From positions 1 through 64,000 of the forward strand of contig CAZIFG010000006.1 of assembly GCA_964539135.1 (NCBI GenBank): a stretch of 64,000 nt of DNA. Reading direction: 5' to 3'. How positions within the stretch are numbered: the stretch's first letter is position 1; each line of letters opens with the position of its first letter. The notes beneath the pieces were generated by a model. That model saw only the letters and a list, made by a program, of their open reading frames with translations. It was not told where the DNA came from and made no database searches. This document shows, in pieces, positions 45,524 through 54,919 of this stretch. The translations under genes were made by a program, and so were the position numbers. This DNA is from CAZIFG01 sp964539135. Its GTDB lineage: Bacteria > Margulisbacteria > Marinamargulisbacteria > GCA-2716485 > CAZIFG01.

Positions 45524-46296
45524 TGATTTTTAGAGTATGTGGGTGTGTTCTTGGGTTTTTGTTGATGTTTTCGGGTGCCAATTTTGCAGAAGAGCTTGGG
45601 GATATTGAAACCGATAGGCCTGATTTTACAGAAACAGCGACGGTGGTTCCTCAGGGGTATGTTCAACTGGAAAGTGGATTGAGCATGCAGGCAGATGATT
45701 CGGCTCGAAATGCGACACTTGGCGAGCTTCTACTCCGATTTGATACACCTATTCCTAACATTGAAGGGCGTTTGGGAGTTCCTAATTATCATATGGATCG
45801 TTCCGAAGACGCGTATTCTCAGGGATTTGATGACGTTTCTTTGGGACTTAAAATGGTGCTTTTAAGCCCTAAGGCAGGAAAAGCCGCTGCGGGTATTTTT
45901 ACGGTGTATATTCCTTCTGGTTCGGAGGGGTATATTCGGCAAGCGGTAGAGCCTGAGGCTAAATTGTGCCTTAGTGCCGATCTCCCTCATGATTTAAAAT
46001 TGGGGAGTAATATGGGGCTTTCTTTGGCTACGAATGAGTCCCGATCCTTTATTAAACCCTTTATGACGCTTGTTTTTGGCCAAAGTTGGACTGAAAAGTG
46101 GGGTAGTTATGTTGAATGGTTTGGGACTTTTCAGAGTGGAGCTGGCGAAAACGATCGGCATATTTTGGATGGGGGAATTACGTATTTATGGAATGCTGAT
46201 ACCCAAGTGGATGTTCGAGGGGGCTTTGGATTGAGTGGGCGGGCAGATGATTACTTCTTTGGCATTGGGTTTTCAAAGCGAGCTCGATTTTATTAA
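45520..46296 (+). CDS. Outer-membrane beta-barrel protein of the MetA-pathway/transporter type
   Basis: About 258 residues from the ATG at 45520, with GGAGG eight bases upstream. A signal peptide (VCGCVLGFLLMFSGANFAEE) is followed by DIETDRPDFTETATVVPQGYVQLESG, the opening motif of the family named putative MetA-pathway of phenol degradation. These are barrel proteins whose role is mostly unknown. Later strands keep the alternating pattern and the protein ends in a barrel-like FGIGFSKRARFY. Third gene of mntR-mntH, so an outer-membrane route for metal is a reasonable but untested idea. Confidence 0.78.
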   Translation: MMIFRVCGCVLGFLLMFSGANFAEELGDIETDRPDFTETATVVPQGYVQLESGLSMQADDSARNATLGELLLRFDTPIPNIEGRLGVPNYHMDRSEDAYSQGFDDVSLGLKMVLLSPKAGKAAAGIFTVYIPSGSEGYIRQAVEPEAKLCLSADLPHDLKLGSNMGLSLATNESRSFIKPFMTLVFGQSWTEKWGSYVEWFGTFQSGAGENDRHILDGGITYLWNADTQVDVRGGFGLSGRADDYFFGIGFSKRARFY

Positions 46297-46332
46297 ATCC
46301 TTCTCATTTTAAATCTATCTTTAAGATTTTCT

Positions 46333-46372
46333 AAATAAAATTTCATTTATATTGAAATTTTATTTAATTTTA
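46333..46372 (+). terminator. AT-rich hairpin after the mntR-mntH operon
   Basis: AAATAAAATTTCA (46333-46345) and TGAAATTTTATTT (46353-46365) are perfect inverted arms, followed by AATTTTATT. The stem is weak for a terminator, so operon end is likely but not certain. Confidence 0.45.
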
Positions 46373-46427
46373 TTCGATAATTATTCGACTATATATTAAA
46401 CTATAGATTTTTTGGGGAGGGGTTTAA

Positions 46428-47714
46428 ATGTTAGGACGAGCGAGTGGCGTGGTTTATAAAGCTTTTGGCCTTACGGCTAAGCCTGCTGTTGCGAGTGATG
46501 TTTTTGGGAGAGCGTATAAGCAGGGGGTTCGTAGACGACATAGTGTTTCAGGCGATTCTAGGCCTAGGACTGTTGGGTCTTCTAGGGCTACTCAGGCTCC
46601 TTTTTTTCCTAAGTATGCTTGGGGTGAATGTAAGGGAGAGGCTTCTAGACGAAATAGTGTTTTTGGGGCGTATGAACAGCAACGGAGTATTGGTTATAAG
46701 GCCTTAGCGGCAGAGACTTCGTCTCATTCTAGTAGATCTGATAGGTCGTTTAGGCCATCTACCTTAGAACGTTTAGGGATTGGATGGTGTTTTACTGAAC
46801 GCCTTTTGAATCATCATATTAGCTCTCTTACACCGATTGATTATTTAAGACATAGGATTGTTCAGGATTTGGAGGTTCTGGATAGAATGAGAGGTGCTTC
46901 TGGCGTTCATCTCGTTTCTTTGGCGCAATCTTCACGTGTTTTTTCTGAAATGGCTAGACCTTGCTTGGTTCTTTTTGGGGGAGGGGGTATTCCTAAAGCA
47001 CTTTCAGCTCAGTCGGGTCTTCCTACTGTATCTATTTCTAGGAAAGAAAGAGACGTTGATTTTTCTTCTGAGCTCCACTTTAAAGCCAGTTTAACGCCAG
47101 GGGAGCTGACACCTATTCAAAAGCTAGAGCTGGTGGAATCGCTTTCTACCTTTATTGTAGATAATGGTATTAATGACTTAAAAATTCTTAATAATGTGGG
47201 TCTTTATTCTCAAGATAAGGATTTAGACCAACCTGGAAAACTGTCCTCTACTTTGTTACAAGCGACTAATTCTGGGTATCATCAAAATCTTGTTGCTATT
47301 GTGGATATGGTTGTTCAAAACGTGCTTAGGAAGACAGGGCATTTGATTTCGGTTTCTATTGCAACGATAGGTACTAATTATAGGACTTCGGATGATTTTG
47401 CACCTTGTCGTGCATTTGCTCAACAAAAAGAAATTTGCGATAGGATCACTCGGCGTAAGGGATATTATGCTCTTACTGTTAATACAGGCTTAATTTCTAC
47501 AGAACAATTTGCAAGATCTGCGGATGCTCTAAAGGAATCGAGCGCTCAATCTGAGAAAGAAGTTGCTGAAACGCTCTGTAATGGTTTTAAAATTATGAAA
47601 GATCTTCAATTATCTGCTTTATCAATGGACACCTATAAGGCGCTTACTCCTGAGCAGTATGAAGTGTTTGCAAAGCGTGAACTTGCTAGACGAGAAGGCG
47701 GACCTGCAGTATAG
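46428..47714 (+). CDS. Orphan Rossmann/SDR-like protein with Ser/Arg-rich N-terminus
   Basis: 428 residues; GGGGAGGGG gives a very strong ribosome site before the ATG. Residues 1-110 are Ser/Arg-rich and contain RRHSV and RRNSV, both matching the eukaryotic protein kinase A consensus. The core has CLVLFGGGGIPKAL, then NDLKILNNVGLYSQDKDLD, SIATIGTNYRTSDDFAPCRAFAQQK and LTVNTGLIS. These match the corresponding blocks of the 374-residue protein at 42.3 kb, so the two are diverged paralogues. As there, the Tyr of a YxxxK would be Phe (FAQQK). No signal peptide. Function unknown. Confidence 0.65.
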   Translation: MLGRASGVVYKAFGLTAKPAVASDVFGRAYKQGVRRRHSVSGDSRPRTVGSSRATQAPFFPKYAWGECKGEASRRNSVFGAYEQQRSIGYKALAAETSSHSSRSDRSFRPSTLERLGIGWCFTERLLNHHISSLTPIDYLRHRIVQDLEVLDRMRGASGVHLVSLAQSSRVFSEMARPCLVLFGGGGIPKALSAQSGLPTVSISRKERDVDFSSELHFKASLTPGELTPIQKLELVESLSTFIVDNGINDLKILNNVGLYSQDKDLDQPGKLSSTLLQATNSGYHQNLVAIVDMVVQNVLRKTGHLISVSIATIGTNYRTSDDFAPCRAFAQQKEICDRITRRKGYYALTVNTGLISTEQFARSADALKESSAQSEKEVAETLCNGFKIMKDLQLSALSMDTYKALTPEQYEVFAKRELARREGGPAV

Positions 47715-47728
47715 AGTCGTAAAAAAAT

Positions 47729-47778
47729 AGGGGTGTTTAAGATGGCGCTATGCTTAAACACCTCTTTCTGTTTCTTTT
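47729..47778 (+). terminator. Rho-independent terminator of the 428-residue protein gene
   Basis: AGGGGTGTTTAAG (47729-47741) pairs with CTTAAACACCTCT (47753-47765) across an 11-base loop, followed by a T-rich run. Confidence 0.8.
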
Positions 47779-47848
47779 TTTAATTCTGTTGAATTTTTAA
47801 TTAAAATACGTTATTTTTATTTTATATTTTTAATTTCAAGGATTTTTT

Positions 47849-50800
47849 GTGTATAAAATTATCGCATCCCCTTCTTTCGGAAGGGATTTTGTGCCTTCTG
47901 AAGCCCCTCGGGGGCATTGGGATCGTCGCTATGTGCTTTTGGCGCTGGTGCTTCTTTTGTATTTGAGTCTTCTTTATACCGATTCTTCGGCGAGTGGATT
48001 TTTGTTTTTAGCTTTAGCGGGGAGCCAGGGGGCTTTGTCGCCTACGCTTGCATCTGTACCTGTAATGCCCTCTGTTTTGACGTGTATGCCGAATCCGTTC
48101 CTTTCTGAGACCCAAAATTATCTTGATCGTGTATCCAAACAGGCTTATCCTGAGACGATGTGGGATAAGGGGGGCAATATTTTTGAGTCCCTTTTATTGA
48201 ATCCGTCTATGGATCAGGGTGTTTTGTTTTCTCGTCTTCTTGTGGATGGAGAATTTCGCACTTTTATGGGGTATTTTCCCAGAGCGAATTCGCTTAATAT
48301 TCATGGACTAACATTTTTGGAGATTTCTTTAGATCCATCTTTATCATCCACTGCCATGCTTTCTCAACATGCTTTTCATGTGGATTTTTCTTTGTTACAG
48401 TGTCCGCAGGGGTTATCTTTTCCGATGGCAACAGCCTGGTCTTTTTTTTCGGGGACGCCTGGTACTGAGCTTATTCCCTTTTTTAATTTTTTGATGAAGC
48501 ATGGGGCGGATTTTTTATATCCTTCAAAAACGGATTTACTTGGCATTCGTTTTTTTGAGTCTTCTCCTGTTCCGATTCAAACACCGTTTCATTTGTTGAT
48601 GTATACGTATTCTCGGACTTTGGATCGAGACCTGGAAGCGGTGCTGTCGAGTTTTTTTCAACATCCCATAGAAAAATTCATTGATTTTGACAATAGAGAA
48701 ACCTTACTTGTTATTTTAGATTTGATGCGGAATCATTCCTTTTTTAATCCGAAAATTATTCAGGACTATAAAGGTCGAAATCCCCATCAGAGGACTATTT
48801 GTAGTCTGGAGTTTTCATTTTTTCAACGCGTTAAGGATGAGCGTTCTTCGTTAAGACGGGAGTCTGATCCTGTTCGTTTGGAGGCGTCTATTCGGAATCT
48901 TTGTCGTTCACCCTTTGTGGCTTTGGATGTTGAGCGTTTGGATTATGTTTTGTCCAATGTAGGATTTGGCAATCCGGTTCTGATACGACAGTTGTTGGAT
49001 TTGGGTGCAGATCCCAATACTGTTCAACTCATGAATATTCAGCCAGATTTAGAACCCTTTGTTGATTCTGTCGTCCTTTATTCGCCCTATCCTTCTGTTT
49101 TAGACTTTAGAGCTTCTCCCCCGTCTAGACATCACATTAGGGAATATTATGGGCCTTTAACTGTATTTGAGTATCATGCTTTAACATCCCTGGATGACCC
49201 CTCTATTTTAGAGGCTATGTCTCTTTTAGTAGAGAGAGGCGCCAATGTGAATTTCTTATTTGGACTTACCGTTTCGGAACAACACACTCTTTTGGATTTT
49301 TTTCTTGAACAGGGATTTTTGTCTGGTGCTTTATGGCTTTCTCAGCATGGGGGTGTTTCTCATCGCTTTCCAGATTCTCCGCTTCCAGAGATTGCTCTTG
49401 CTTACGGCCATTATGATTTAGCCCATGCTTTATGGGCGTCTACTTCTTGGTTGCCTATGAAAATTTTCTGCAGAGCTTTGGATTTGTTGGGTTTGGTTAC
49501 CTTTTCTGTATTTCTTGGGAAACGTATTGCCGCGCAAAAATCTGCGGCGCTTCAAGCGCATACCGCTTCAGAATCTTTGTTGCGCGATGGTATTATTGCT
49601 CAAAATAAATTGGCGTATCAGCGTTTTGTGGTTACTGCTATTTCAAACCGGTATGCTTCCTTGGAGGTTTCTTTAGATCCATTGAATCTTGTGCTTCGAC
49701 AGACTCCTGAAGGGGATCAGATAGGGGGGGGGCGTTATCTTATAAAAGATTCCGATGCTTTTACGCAGGATTGTTTGGATCGTTTACGTCAGCATTTTAA
49801 TGATGCCTTTAGAGACCGAGATTGTAGTAAACGGCTCCTTCAGACTCCGGATTTGAATCCTTTGTTTGCTTTAATTGACTCGGACTATCGTCAATATTCT
49901 TTTCATACTTTTTACGTGCAAGAGCTGAGTCGACTTCAACGTAGGTATGCTTTGATTGTTTCGCGTCCGTGTATTTTTAATCCAGGCTTGTATGACTGTA
50001 TTGAACGCATTCGTGACATTATTAAGCCTTCTCGGCGTTTGGCAGGCGATAATTTGCGCTATACGCGGCCTTTTTCAGAACTCCAACGTAACTGGAGTAA
50101 CTTGCCCAAACGGCCTGTTTTTGAAGGGGATCTTTTGGGTGTGCTTCGATCTATCGAGGAGGATTTGTCCTACTATAGAACTTTATCTTTTGATACAGAA
50201 GCGGAGGTTCTTGATTTTAATGATACCTTACAGACTTTGGGGGAGACTCTGACTCGCATGGAGGGTCTTTTACAAGGGTTTCGGGAGTATGAAGAAAGCG
50301 CTAGAGTCCTTTTAGCGGCATCTCACGTTGGATTTTTGGTGTTGTCCTCTTTGCCTTCTCTCTCTTCAAATTTAGATGCTTTGGGGCAGACTTTAGCGTC
50401 TTATGGTGTTGTTCTGTCTGAAATGGGTGGGACGGTTTCTACGTGTACCAGTGCTCAAACGTTGTCGGCTATGAGTGTTTCTAGTTCGCACGATTTTTTG
50501 TGGACTTTGGAGCAGTGTATTGTGGAAATGGTGACCTTTTTTAGAGATAGAGAGTCTTTTGATGAGACAGTTAAACCTATTGTGAGGGCTAAGGTTTTGC
50601 TTCATTTGGGCCCTTTACTTTCTTTGTCTGTGTTTCGAGTGACGGCCTCTAAGTTGGGCTCTATTTTAGCGAAATCTTCAGCGGCGCGTGCTCAGGCTCA
50701 TTTGCCGGTTACTTCTACACTTTTGTCGACGAAGCCGCATACGGATTGGCAATCGCATCTTCATGAGGATCCGATTGATTTACGGGTGAATGAGGGGTTG

Positions 50801-51067
50801 TATCGATTACATGAACGATTTTTGGCGTTGGGATTGCCATCTTTAGTGATCCCTGAGGATCTTAAGGCGGCTTTAATTGTGCTTTTAAGACGCTCTGCAC
50901 GACATGTGGGGGCGCGTGGGTCGCATATGCGGTATGAGATTGATTATATTATTCCTCATGCTGAAAGTATCATTACTCAAGAGGGAATTGTGGATCGTTA
51001 TTTGGCTCTTTCTTGTTTACTTCGGGTTTGGCAATTTAGCGCTTTAGAGGGAGCTTCTCACAAATGA
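47849..51067 (+). CDS. Large membrane-anchored protein with ankyrin-like repeats
   Basis: 1072 residues, GTG start with AAGGA seven bases upstream. The N-terminus MYKII...RDFVP is followed by a hydrophobic segment (about 28-60). Ankyrin-like units occur at about 211-226 (FLMKHGADFLYP), 376-391 (LIRQLLDLGADPNTV) and 453-469 (AMSLLVERGANVNFL), with a weaker one at 491-505. A second hydrophobic segment lies at about 540-558. The C-terminal 500 residues are helical with no recognised domain. Ankyrin proteins of intracellular bacteria often act on host proteins. The leader is shared with the protease at 59.8 kb. It overlaps the convergent cca gene by 24 bases. Confidence 0.7.
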   Translation: MYKIIASPSFGRDFVPSEAPRGHWDRRYVLLALVLLLYLSLLYTDSSASGFLFLALAGSQGALSPTLASVPVMPSVLTCMPNPFLSETQNYLDRVSKQAYPETMWDKGGNIFESLLLNPSMDQGVLFSRLLVDGEFRTFMGYFPRANSLNIHGLTFLEISLDPSLSSTAMLSQHAFHVDFSLLQCPQGLSFPMATAWSFFSGTPGTELIPFFNFLMKHGADFLYPSKTDLLGIRFFESSPVPIQTPFHLLMYTYSRTLDRDLEAVLSSFFQHPIEKFIDFDNRETLLVILDLMRNHSFFNPKIIQDYKGRNPHQRTICSLEFSFFQRVKDERSSLRRESDPVRLEASIRNLCRSPFVALDVERLDYVLSNVGFGNPVLIRQLLDLGADPNTVQLMNIQPDLEPFVDSVVLYSPYPSVLDFRASPPSRHHIREYYGPLTVFEYHALTSLDDPSILEAMSLLVERGANVNFLFGLTVSEQHTLLDFFLEQGFLSGALWLSQHGGVSHRFPDSPLPEIALAYGHYDLAHALWASTSWLPMKIFCRALDLLGLVTFSVFLGKRIAAQKSAALQAHTASESLLRDGIIAQNKLAYQRFVVTAISNRYASLEVSLDPLNLVLRQTPEGDQIGGGRYLIKDSDAFTQDCLDRLRQHFNDAFRDRDCSKRLLQTPDLNPLFALIDSDYRQYSFHTFYVQELSRLQRRYALIVSRPCIFNPGLYDCIERIRDIIKPSRRLAGDNLRYTRPFSELQRNWSNLPKRPVFEGDLLGVLRSIEEDLSYYRTLSFDTEAEVLDFNDTLQTLGETLTRMEGLLQGFREYEESARVLLAASHVGFLVLSSLPSLSSNLDALGQTLASYGVVLSEMGGTVSTCTSAQTLSAMSVSSSHDFLWTLEQCIVEMVTFFRDRESFDETVKPIVRAKVLLHLGPLLSLSVFRVTASKLGSILAKSSAARAQAHLPVTSTLLSTKPHTDWQSHLHEDPIDLRVNEGLYRLHERFLALGLPSLVIPEDLKAALIVLLRRSARHVGARGSHMRYEIDYIIPHAESIITQEGIVDRYLALSCLLRVWQFSALEGASHK

Positions 51068-52123
51068 GATTAATGCTGATGGGGTGTTTGGAATCCCTTG
51101 ATTTAAAATAGCGTCTTTAAGCTTTTTTTGAATCTGCCCAATTTCTATTCCCTTAAAGCCTATGTCCTGAAGGGCCTTTCCACTGAGGGCAATGTCTTTG
51201 ACTTTAAAAAAGGCTTTTTTTTCGTCTAAATGATGGTCTAATAAAGCTGTTATTTCGTGATGTGCTTGTCGTGAAAAGGGCCATTTTTTTATCCATTGTT
51301 TACAGTCAGTGGGATTTTCTAAATGGAAGGGATGTAAAAAACCAGCCCATCTTTGAATGGTGTTTAGTGTGTTTAAATGGGACCAATGATGCTCAAAATT
51401 TGGCGTGTAGAGTGGGATAAGTCGCATGAGTAGGCCAGTTTCTTGCATGAGCTGGATGGCAGCCCCTGGGTTAGGGTTTGTGAGTAGTTGATGCATTTCA
51501 CTGTGGATGCGTTCTTTTGCGGGGAGTGTACAGGTTTTTGAAATGGCGGAGATGGCCCTTTGGCTTTCGATAGAGAGTGTGAGCCCCAGTTGCCCCATGA
51601 ATCGGAAGGCGCGAAATAAGCGGAGGCTGTCTTCTTTAAAGCGTTCGAAGGGATTTCCGACGGTTTCTAGTGTTTTGTTTTCGAGATTTTTTTGTCCGAA
51701 AAAAGGGTCTTCTAGTCTATCTTCGATGGGATCATAGGCCATGGCATTGATGGTGAAATCGCGTCGGGACAAATCGGCGCTGATGTGACTTTCAAAGGTG
51801 ATGGTGTCGGGTTTGCGTTGGTCTTTATAGCCGGATTCGGAACGATACGTTGTGACCTCGTATTGTTGCCAGTGTTGAGTTTCATTTTGGATGCGGACGG
51901 TGATGGTTCCAAATGCTTTTCCTGTGGGGATTGTATGCTCGAATAGCGATTCTATTTGTTCCGGTTTGGCGTTGGTTGTGATATCGATGTCATGAATAGG
52001 GCGATTGAGAAGGGCGTCTCTCACAGCGCCTCCTACATAATACGCCTCGAAGCCCTCTTTTTTCAGGATTTTACACACCTGGAGGGCTTCTGGAAATATC
52101 TTAAACGTGCTGCTTAGGTTCAT
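51044..52123 (-). CDS. cca: CCA-adding tRNA nucleotidyltransferase / poly(A) polymerase family
   Basis: A 359-residue class II nucleotidyltransferase. YYVGGAVRDALLNRPIHDIDITTNA carries the G-[GS]-x-VRD and DxD motifs, and RRDFTINAMAYDPIEDRLEDPF the second metal/nucleotide region. DSLRLFRAFRFMGQLG and the RIHSEMHQLL block follow. It repairs or adds the tRNA 3' CCA; a split A-adding or CC-adding enzyme cannot be excluded. It starts 37 bases after the clpB stop and ends overlapping the ankyrin-like gene. Confidence 0.9.
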   Translation of the reverse strand: MNLSSTFKIFPEALQVCKILKKEGFEAYYVGGAVRDALLNRPIHDIDITTNAKPEQIESLFEHTIPTGKAFGTITVRIQNETQHWQQYEVTTYRSESGYKDQRKPDTITFESHISADLSRRDFTINAMAYDPIEDRLEDPFFGQKNLENKTLETVGNPFERFKEDSLRLFRAFRFMGQLGLTLSIESQRAISAISKTCTLPAKERIHSEMHQLLTNPNPGAAIQLMQETGLLMRLIPLYTPNFEHHWSHLNTLNTIQRWAGFLHPFHLENPTDCKQWIKKWPFSRQAHHEITALLDHHLDEKKAFFKVKDIALSGKALQDIGFKGIEIGQIQKKLKDAILNQGIPNTPSALISFVRSSL

Positions 52124-52160
52124 GTCTTTTATCCTAAGCGGGACTTTGGTTCTTGTAAAC

Positions 52161-54749
52161 TTATTTTTTACTTTTCTCAGGGGTGAAGATTATTTTGCCG
52201 TCTTTTTCAGATAAGACAATCGTATCCTGAGGGACAATTTCGCCTTTGATTAGGGCCTTGGCTAAAGGCGTTTCTACTAAAGTTGTGATGATTCTTTTTA
52301 GGGGTCTTGCGCCATATTCTGGATCAAATCCTACTTTTGCCAGGTGTTTTTTGGCTTTTTTATCACATTCTAGTGTGATGTCTTTGTCCTTTAATCGGGT
52401 GATTAGATGGGTCAACTGAATTTCAACAATTTTAATGAGATTCTCTTCGGTGAGGGCATTAAAGATAATGATGTCATCAATTCGATTTAAAAATTCAGGT
52501 CTAAATTGGGACTTTAATTCGGATAGGACGGCGGCTTCTCGTTTTTCAGGTTCCGAAATATTTTGGATGAGTTTACTGCCGACATTTGAGGTTAAAATGA
52601 GTATGGTGTTTTTAAAATCTACCGATTTTCCTTGGCTGTCTGTGAGGCGGCCTTCATCAAAGACTTGCAGGAGGATATTCATCACGTCTGGGTGGGCCTT
52701 TTCCATTTCATCCAACAAAATGACCGAATAAGGGCGTCTTCGTACAGCCTCTGTTAATTGACCACCTTCTTCGTGGCCAACATATCCTGGAGGGGCGCCT
52801 ATAAGTCTGGATACGGCGTGTTTTTCCATGTATTCGGACATGTCGATTCTGACCATGTTTTTTTCACTGTCGAATAAAAGTTCGGCTAAGGATTTTGCGA
52901 GTTCGGTTTTTCCTACGCCTGTTGGACCTAAAAAGAGGAAACTGCCTATGGGTTTATTGGGATCGGATAAGCCGGACCTAGATCTTAAAATGGCATCTGC
53001 TACTTTTTGAACGGCATCTGATTGTCCGATGACGCGTTTTTGAAGTTCTTCTTCTGAATGGAGTAGCTTTTCTTTTTCGCTTTCTCCCAATTTTGATAGG
53101 GGAATACCTGTCCACTTTGAAATGATTTCATTGATGTCCTCACTATCTACCGCTTCTTTTAGCATCTTTTTCTCTTTTTGAATGCCTTCTAATTCTTTTG
53201 ATTTTAAATTCATTTCTTTTTCATTTTCTGGTATTAATTTATATCTTATTTCAGACACTTTCTCGTAGTTCCCATTTCGTTCTTCTAGGAGTTCTGTGTG
53301 TTTGAGGGTTTCTATTTTTTCTTTTAGGCCTCGAATGGCTTGGATGAGTTCTTTTTCATGATTCCAATGTATTTGGAGGCCTTTAATCTGGTCTTTTAGT
53401 TCCGCAAGTTGGGTGTCAATTTTTTCCAATCGTTTTTTAGACGGAGCGTCCTTGTCGCTTTTTAGGGCTTGTTTTTCAATTTCCAATTGCGTTACTTTTC
53501 GACTGAATTCGTCAATTTCTTCCGGCATGCTGTCAATGCCAATGCGCAATCTGGAGGCGGCTTCGTCGATTAAATCGATGGCCTTGTCGGGTAAAAAACG
53601 TTCGGAAATATAGCGATGGGAAAGTTTGGCGGCTGAAATAATGGCATCGTCTAAAATTTTAATCCCATGGTGAATTTCGTATTTTTCTTTGAGTCCGCGT
53701 AAAATCGCAATGGTGTCATTTACAGAGGGTTCGCCTGTATAGACTTGCTGGAATCGTCGTTCTAAAGCGGAATCTTTTTCAATGTGTTTTCGATATTCAT
53801 TGAGGGTGGTTGCGCCGATGCAACTGAGTTCGCCTCTGGCAAGCGCGGGTTTGAGCATGTTGGCTGCATCTACGGCACCTTCACTGGCTCCAGCGCCCAC
53901 GAGTGTGTGAATTTCATCAATAAACAGAATTACACCGCCAGCTTTTTCTTTGATTTCTTTTAGGACGGCTTTGAGTCGATCTTCAAATTCTCCACGGTAT
54001 TTAGCGCCTGCAATTAAACTGCCTAAATCGAGGGTTAGGAGCTGTTTGTGTTTTAACAGATCGGGGACATCTCCAGAGACAATGCGTTGGGCTAAACCTT
54101 CGACGATGGCGGTTTTTCCGACGCCAGGTTCTCCAATGAGAACGGGATTGTTTTTGGTTCTTCGGCATAAAATTTGAATGACACGTCGAATTTCATCATC
54201 ACGGCCAATAACGGGATCTAATTTTCCGGCTTGTGCTTTTTCAACTAAATCGACGGTATATTTTTCTAAGGCTTGGAATTTGTCTTCTGGATCTTGAGAA
54301 TCCACTTTAGAGTGACCTCTGATTTCTTTTAATACACTTAAAATGGCTTCTTTTTTGAGTCCATTTTCTTTTAAGAGTGTGCCCACATCGTCTTTTTCTT
54401 GGATTAAGGCCAGTAAGAGATGTTCGCAGCTGATGTACTCATCTTGAAGCGCAGTGGCTTCTTTTTGGGCCATTTGAAAGAGTGTGTCTGTTTTGGGAGA
54501 TAGCGTGTTTTGGCTAAATCCACTGACTTTGGGATATTTTTCAAGGGATTTGGTCGCGGAAGCGATTAAAGCAGTCGTGCTTCCGATTATTTTTTTAATT
54601 AAAGGCTGAATGAGGGTATCTTCCGTTTTTAAGAGGGCATTTAGGATATGGATTGGCGCTATTTCTTGGTTTTGATGTGCGGTTGCGATTTCTTGTGCGT
54701 TTTGCAGTACTTCTTGGCTTTTGTGCGTTAATTTGTTGATGTTAATCAT
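52161..54749 (-). CDS. clpB: Disaggregase ClpB
   Basis: 862 residues from ATG 54749 ([16 protein letters not shown]). The longer frame opens at a GTG that lies inside the AAAGGAG ribosome site. The N-domain with two Clp repeats is followed by AAA1 ([15 protein letters not shown], then [15 protein letters not shown]), the M-domain coiled coil (about 400-525) and AAA2 ([29 protein letters not shown]). The P-loop for ClpP (IGF/L) is not evident, as expected for ClpB. It rescues aggregated proteins with DnaK. No CIRCE or HSP-type promoter was noticed upstream. Confidence 0.95.
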   Translation of the reverse strand: MININKLTHKSQEVLQNAQEIATAHQNQEIAPIHILNALLKTEDTLIQPLIKKIIGSTTALIASATKSLEKYPKVSGFSQNTLSPKTDTLFQMAQKEATALQDEYISCEHLLLALIQEKDDVGTLLKENGLKKEAILSVLKEIRGHSKVDSQDPEDKFQALEKYTVDLVEKAQAGKLDPVIGRDDEIRRVIQILCRRTKNNPVLIGEPGVGKTAIVEGLAQRIVSGDVPDLLKHKQLLTLDLGSLIAGAKYRGEFEDRLKAVLKEIKEKAGGVILFIDEIHTLVGAGASEGAVDAANMLKPALARGELSCIGATTLNEYRKHIEKDSALERRFQQVYTGEPSVNDTIAILRGLKEKYEIHHGIKILDDAIISAAKLSHRYISERFLPDKAIDLIDEAASRLRIGIDSMPEEIDEFSRKVTQLEIEKQALKSDKDAPSKKRLEKIDTQLAELKDQIKGLQIHWNHEKELIQAIRGLKEKIETLKHTELLEERNGNYEKVSEIRYKLIPENEKEMNLKSKELEGIQKEKKMLKEAVDSEDINEIISKWTGIPLSKLGESEKEKLLHSEEELQKRVIGQSDAVQKVADAILRSRSGLSDPNKPIGSFLFLGPTGVGKTELAKSLAELLFDSEKNMVRIDMSEYMEKHAVSRLIGAPPGYVGHEEGGQLTEAVRRRPYSVILLDEMEKAHPDVMNILLQVFDEGRLTDSQGKSVDFKNTILILTSNVGSKLIQNISEPEKREAAVLSELKSQFRPEFLNRIDDIIIFNALTEENLIKIVEIQLTHLITRLKDKDITLECDKKAKKHLAKVGFDPEYGARPLKRIITTLVETPLAKALIKGEIVPQDTIVLSEKDGKIIFTPEKSKK

Positions 54750-54919
54750 GATCTGATGCACTCCTTTTGATGTGTTGATGGTTCTGCTTTTTAAGATAGC
54801 ATGTGGCGTGCCATTATCGACTGTTTAATTTTTATACACTTTTTATTTTTTTATGTTTAGATTTTTATTTTTTTGTCGATTTAATCTACAGACTTTTTTT
54901 TGGGGGGATTTGTTTTTTT

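Noticed and set aside
54762..54919. Heat-shock (CIRCE or sigma32) element upstream of clpB
   Set aside because: No CIRCE inverted repeat or sigma32 consensus could be recognised in this gap.
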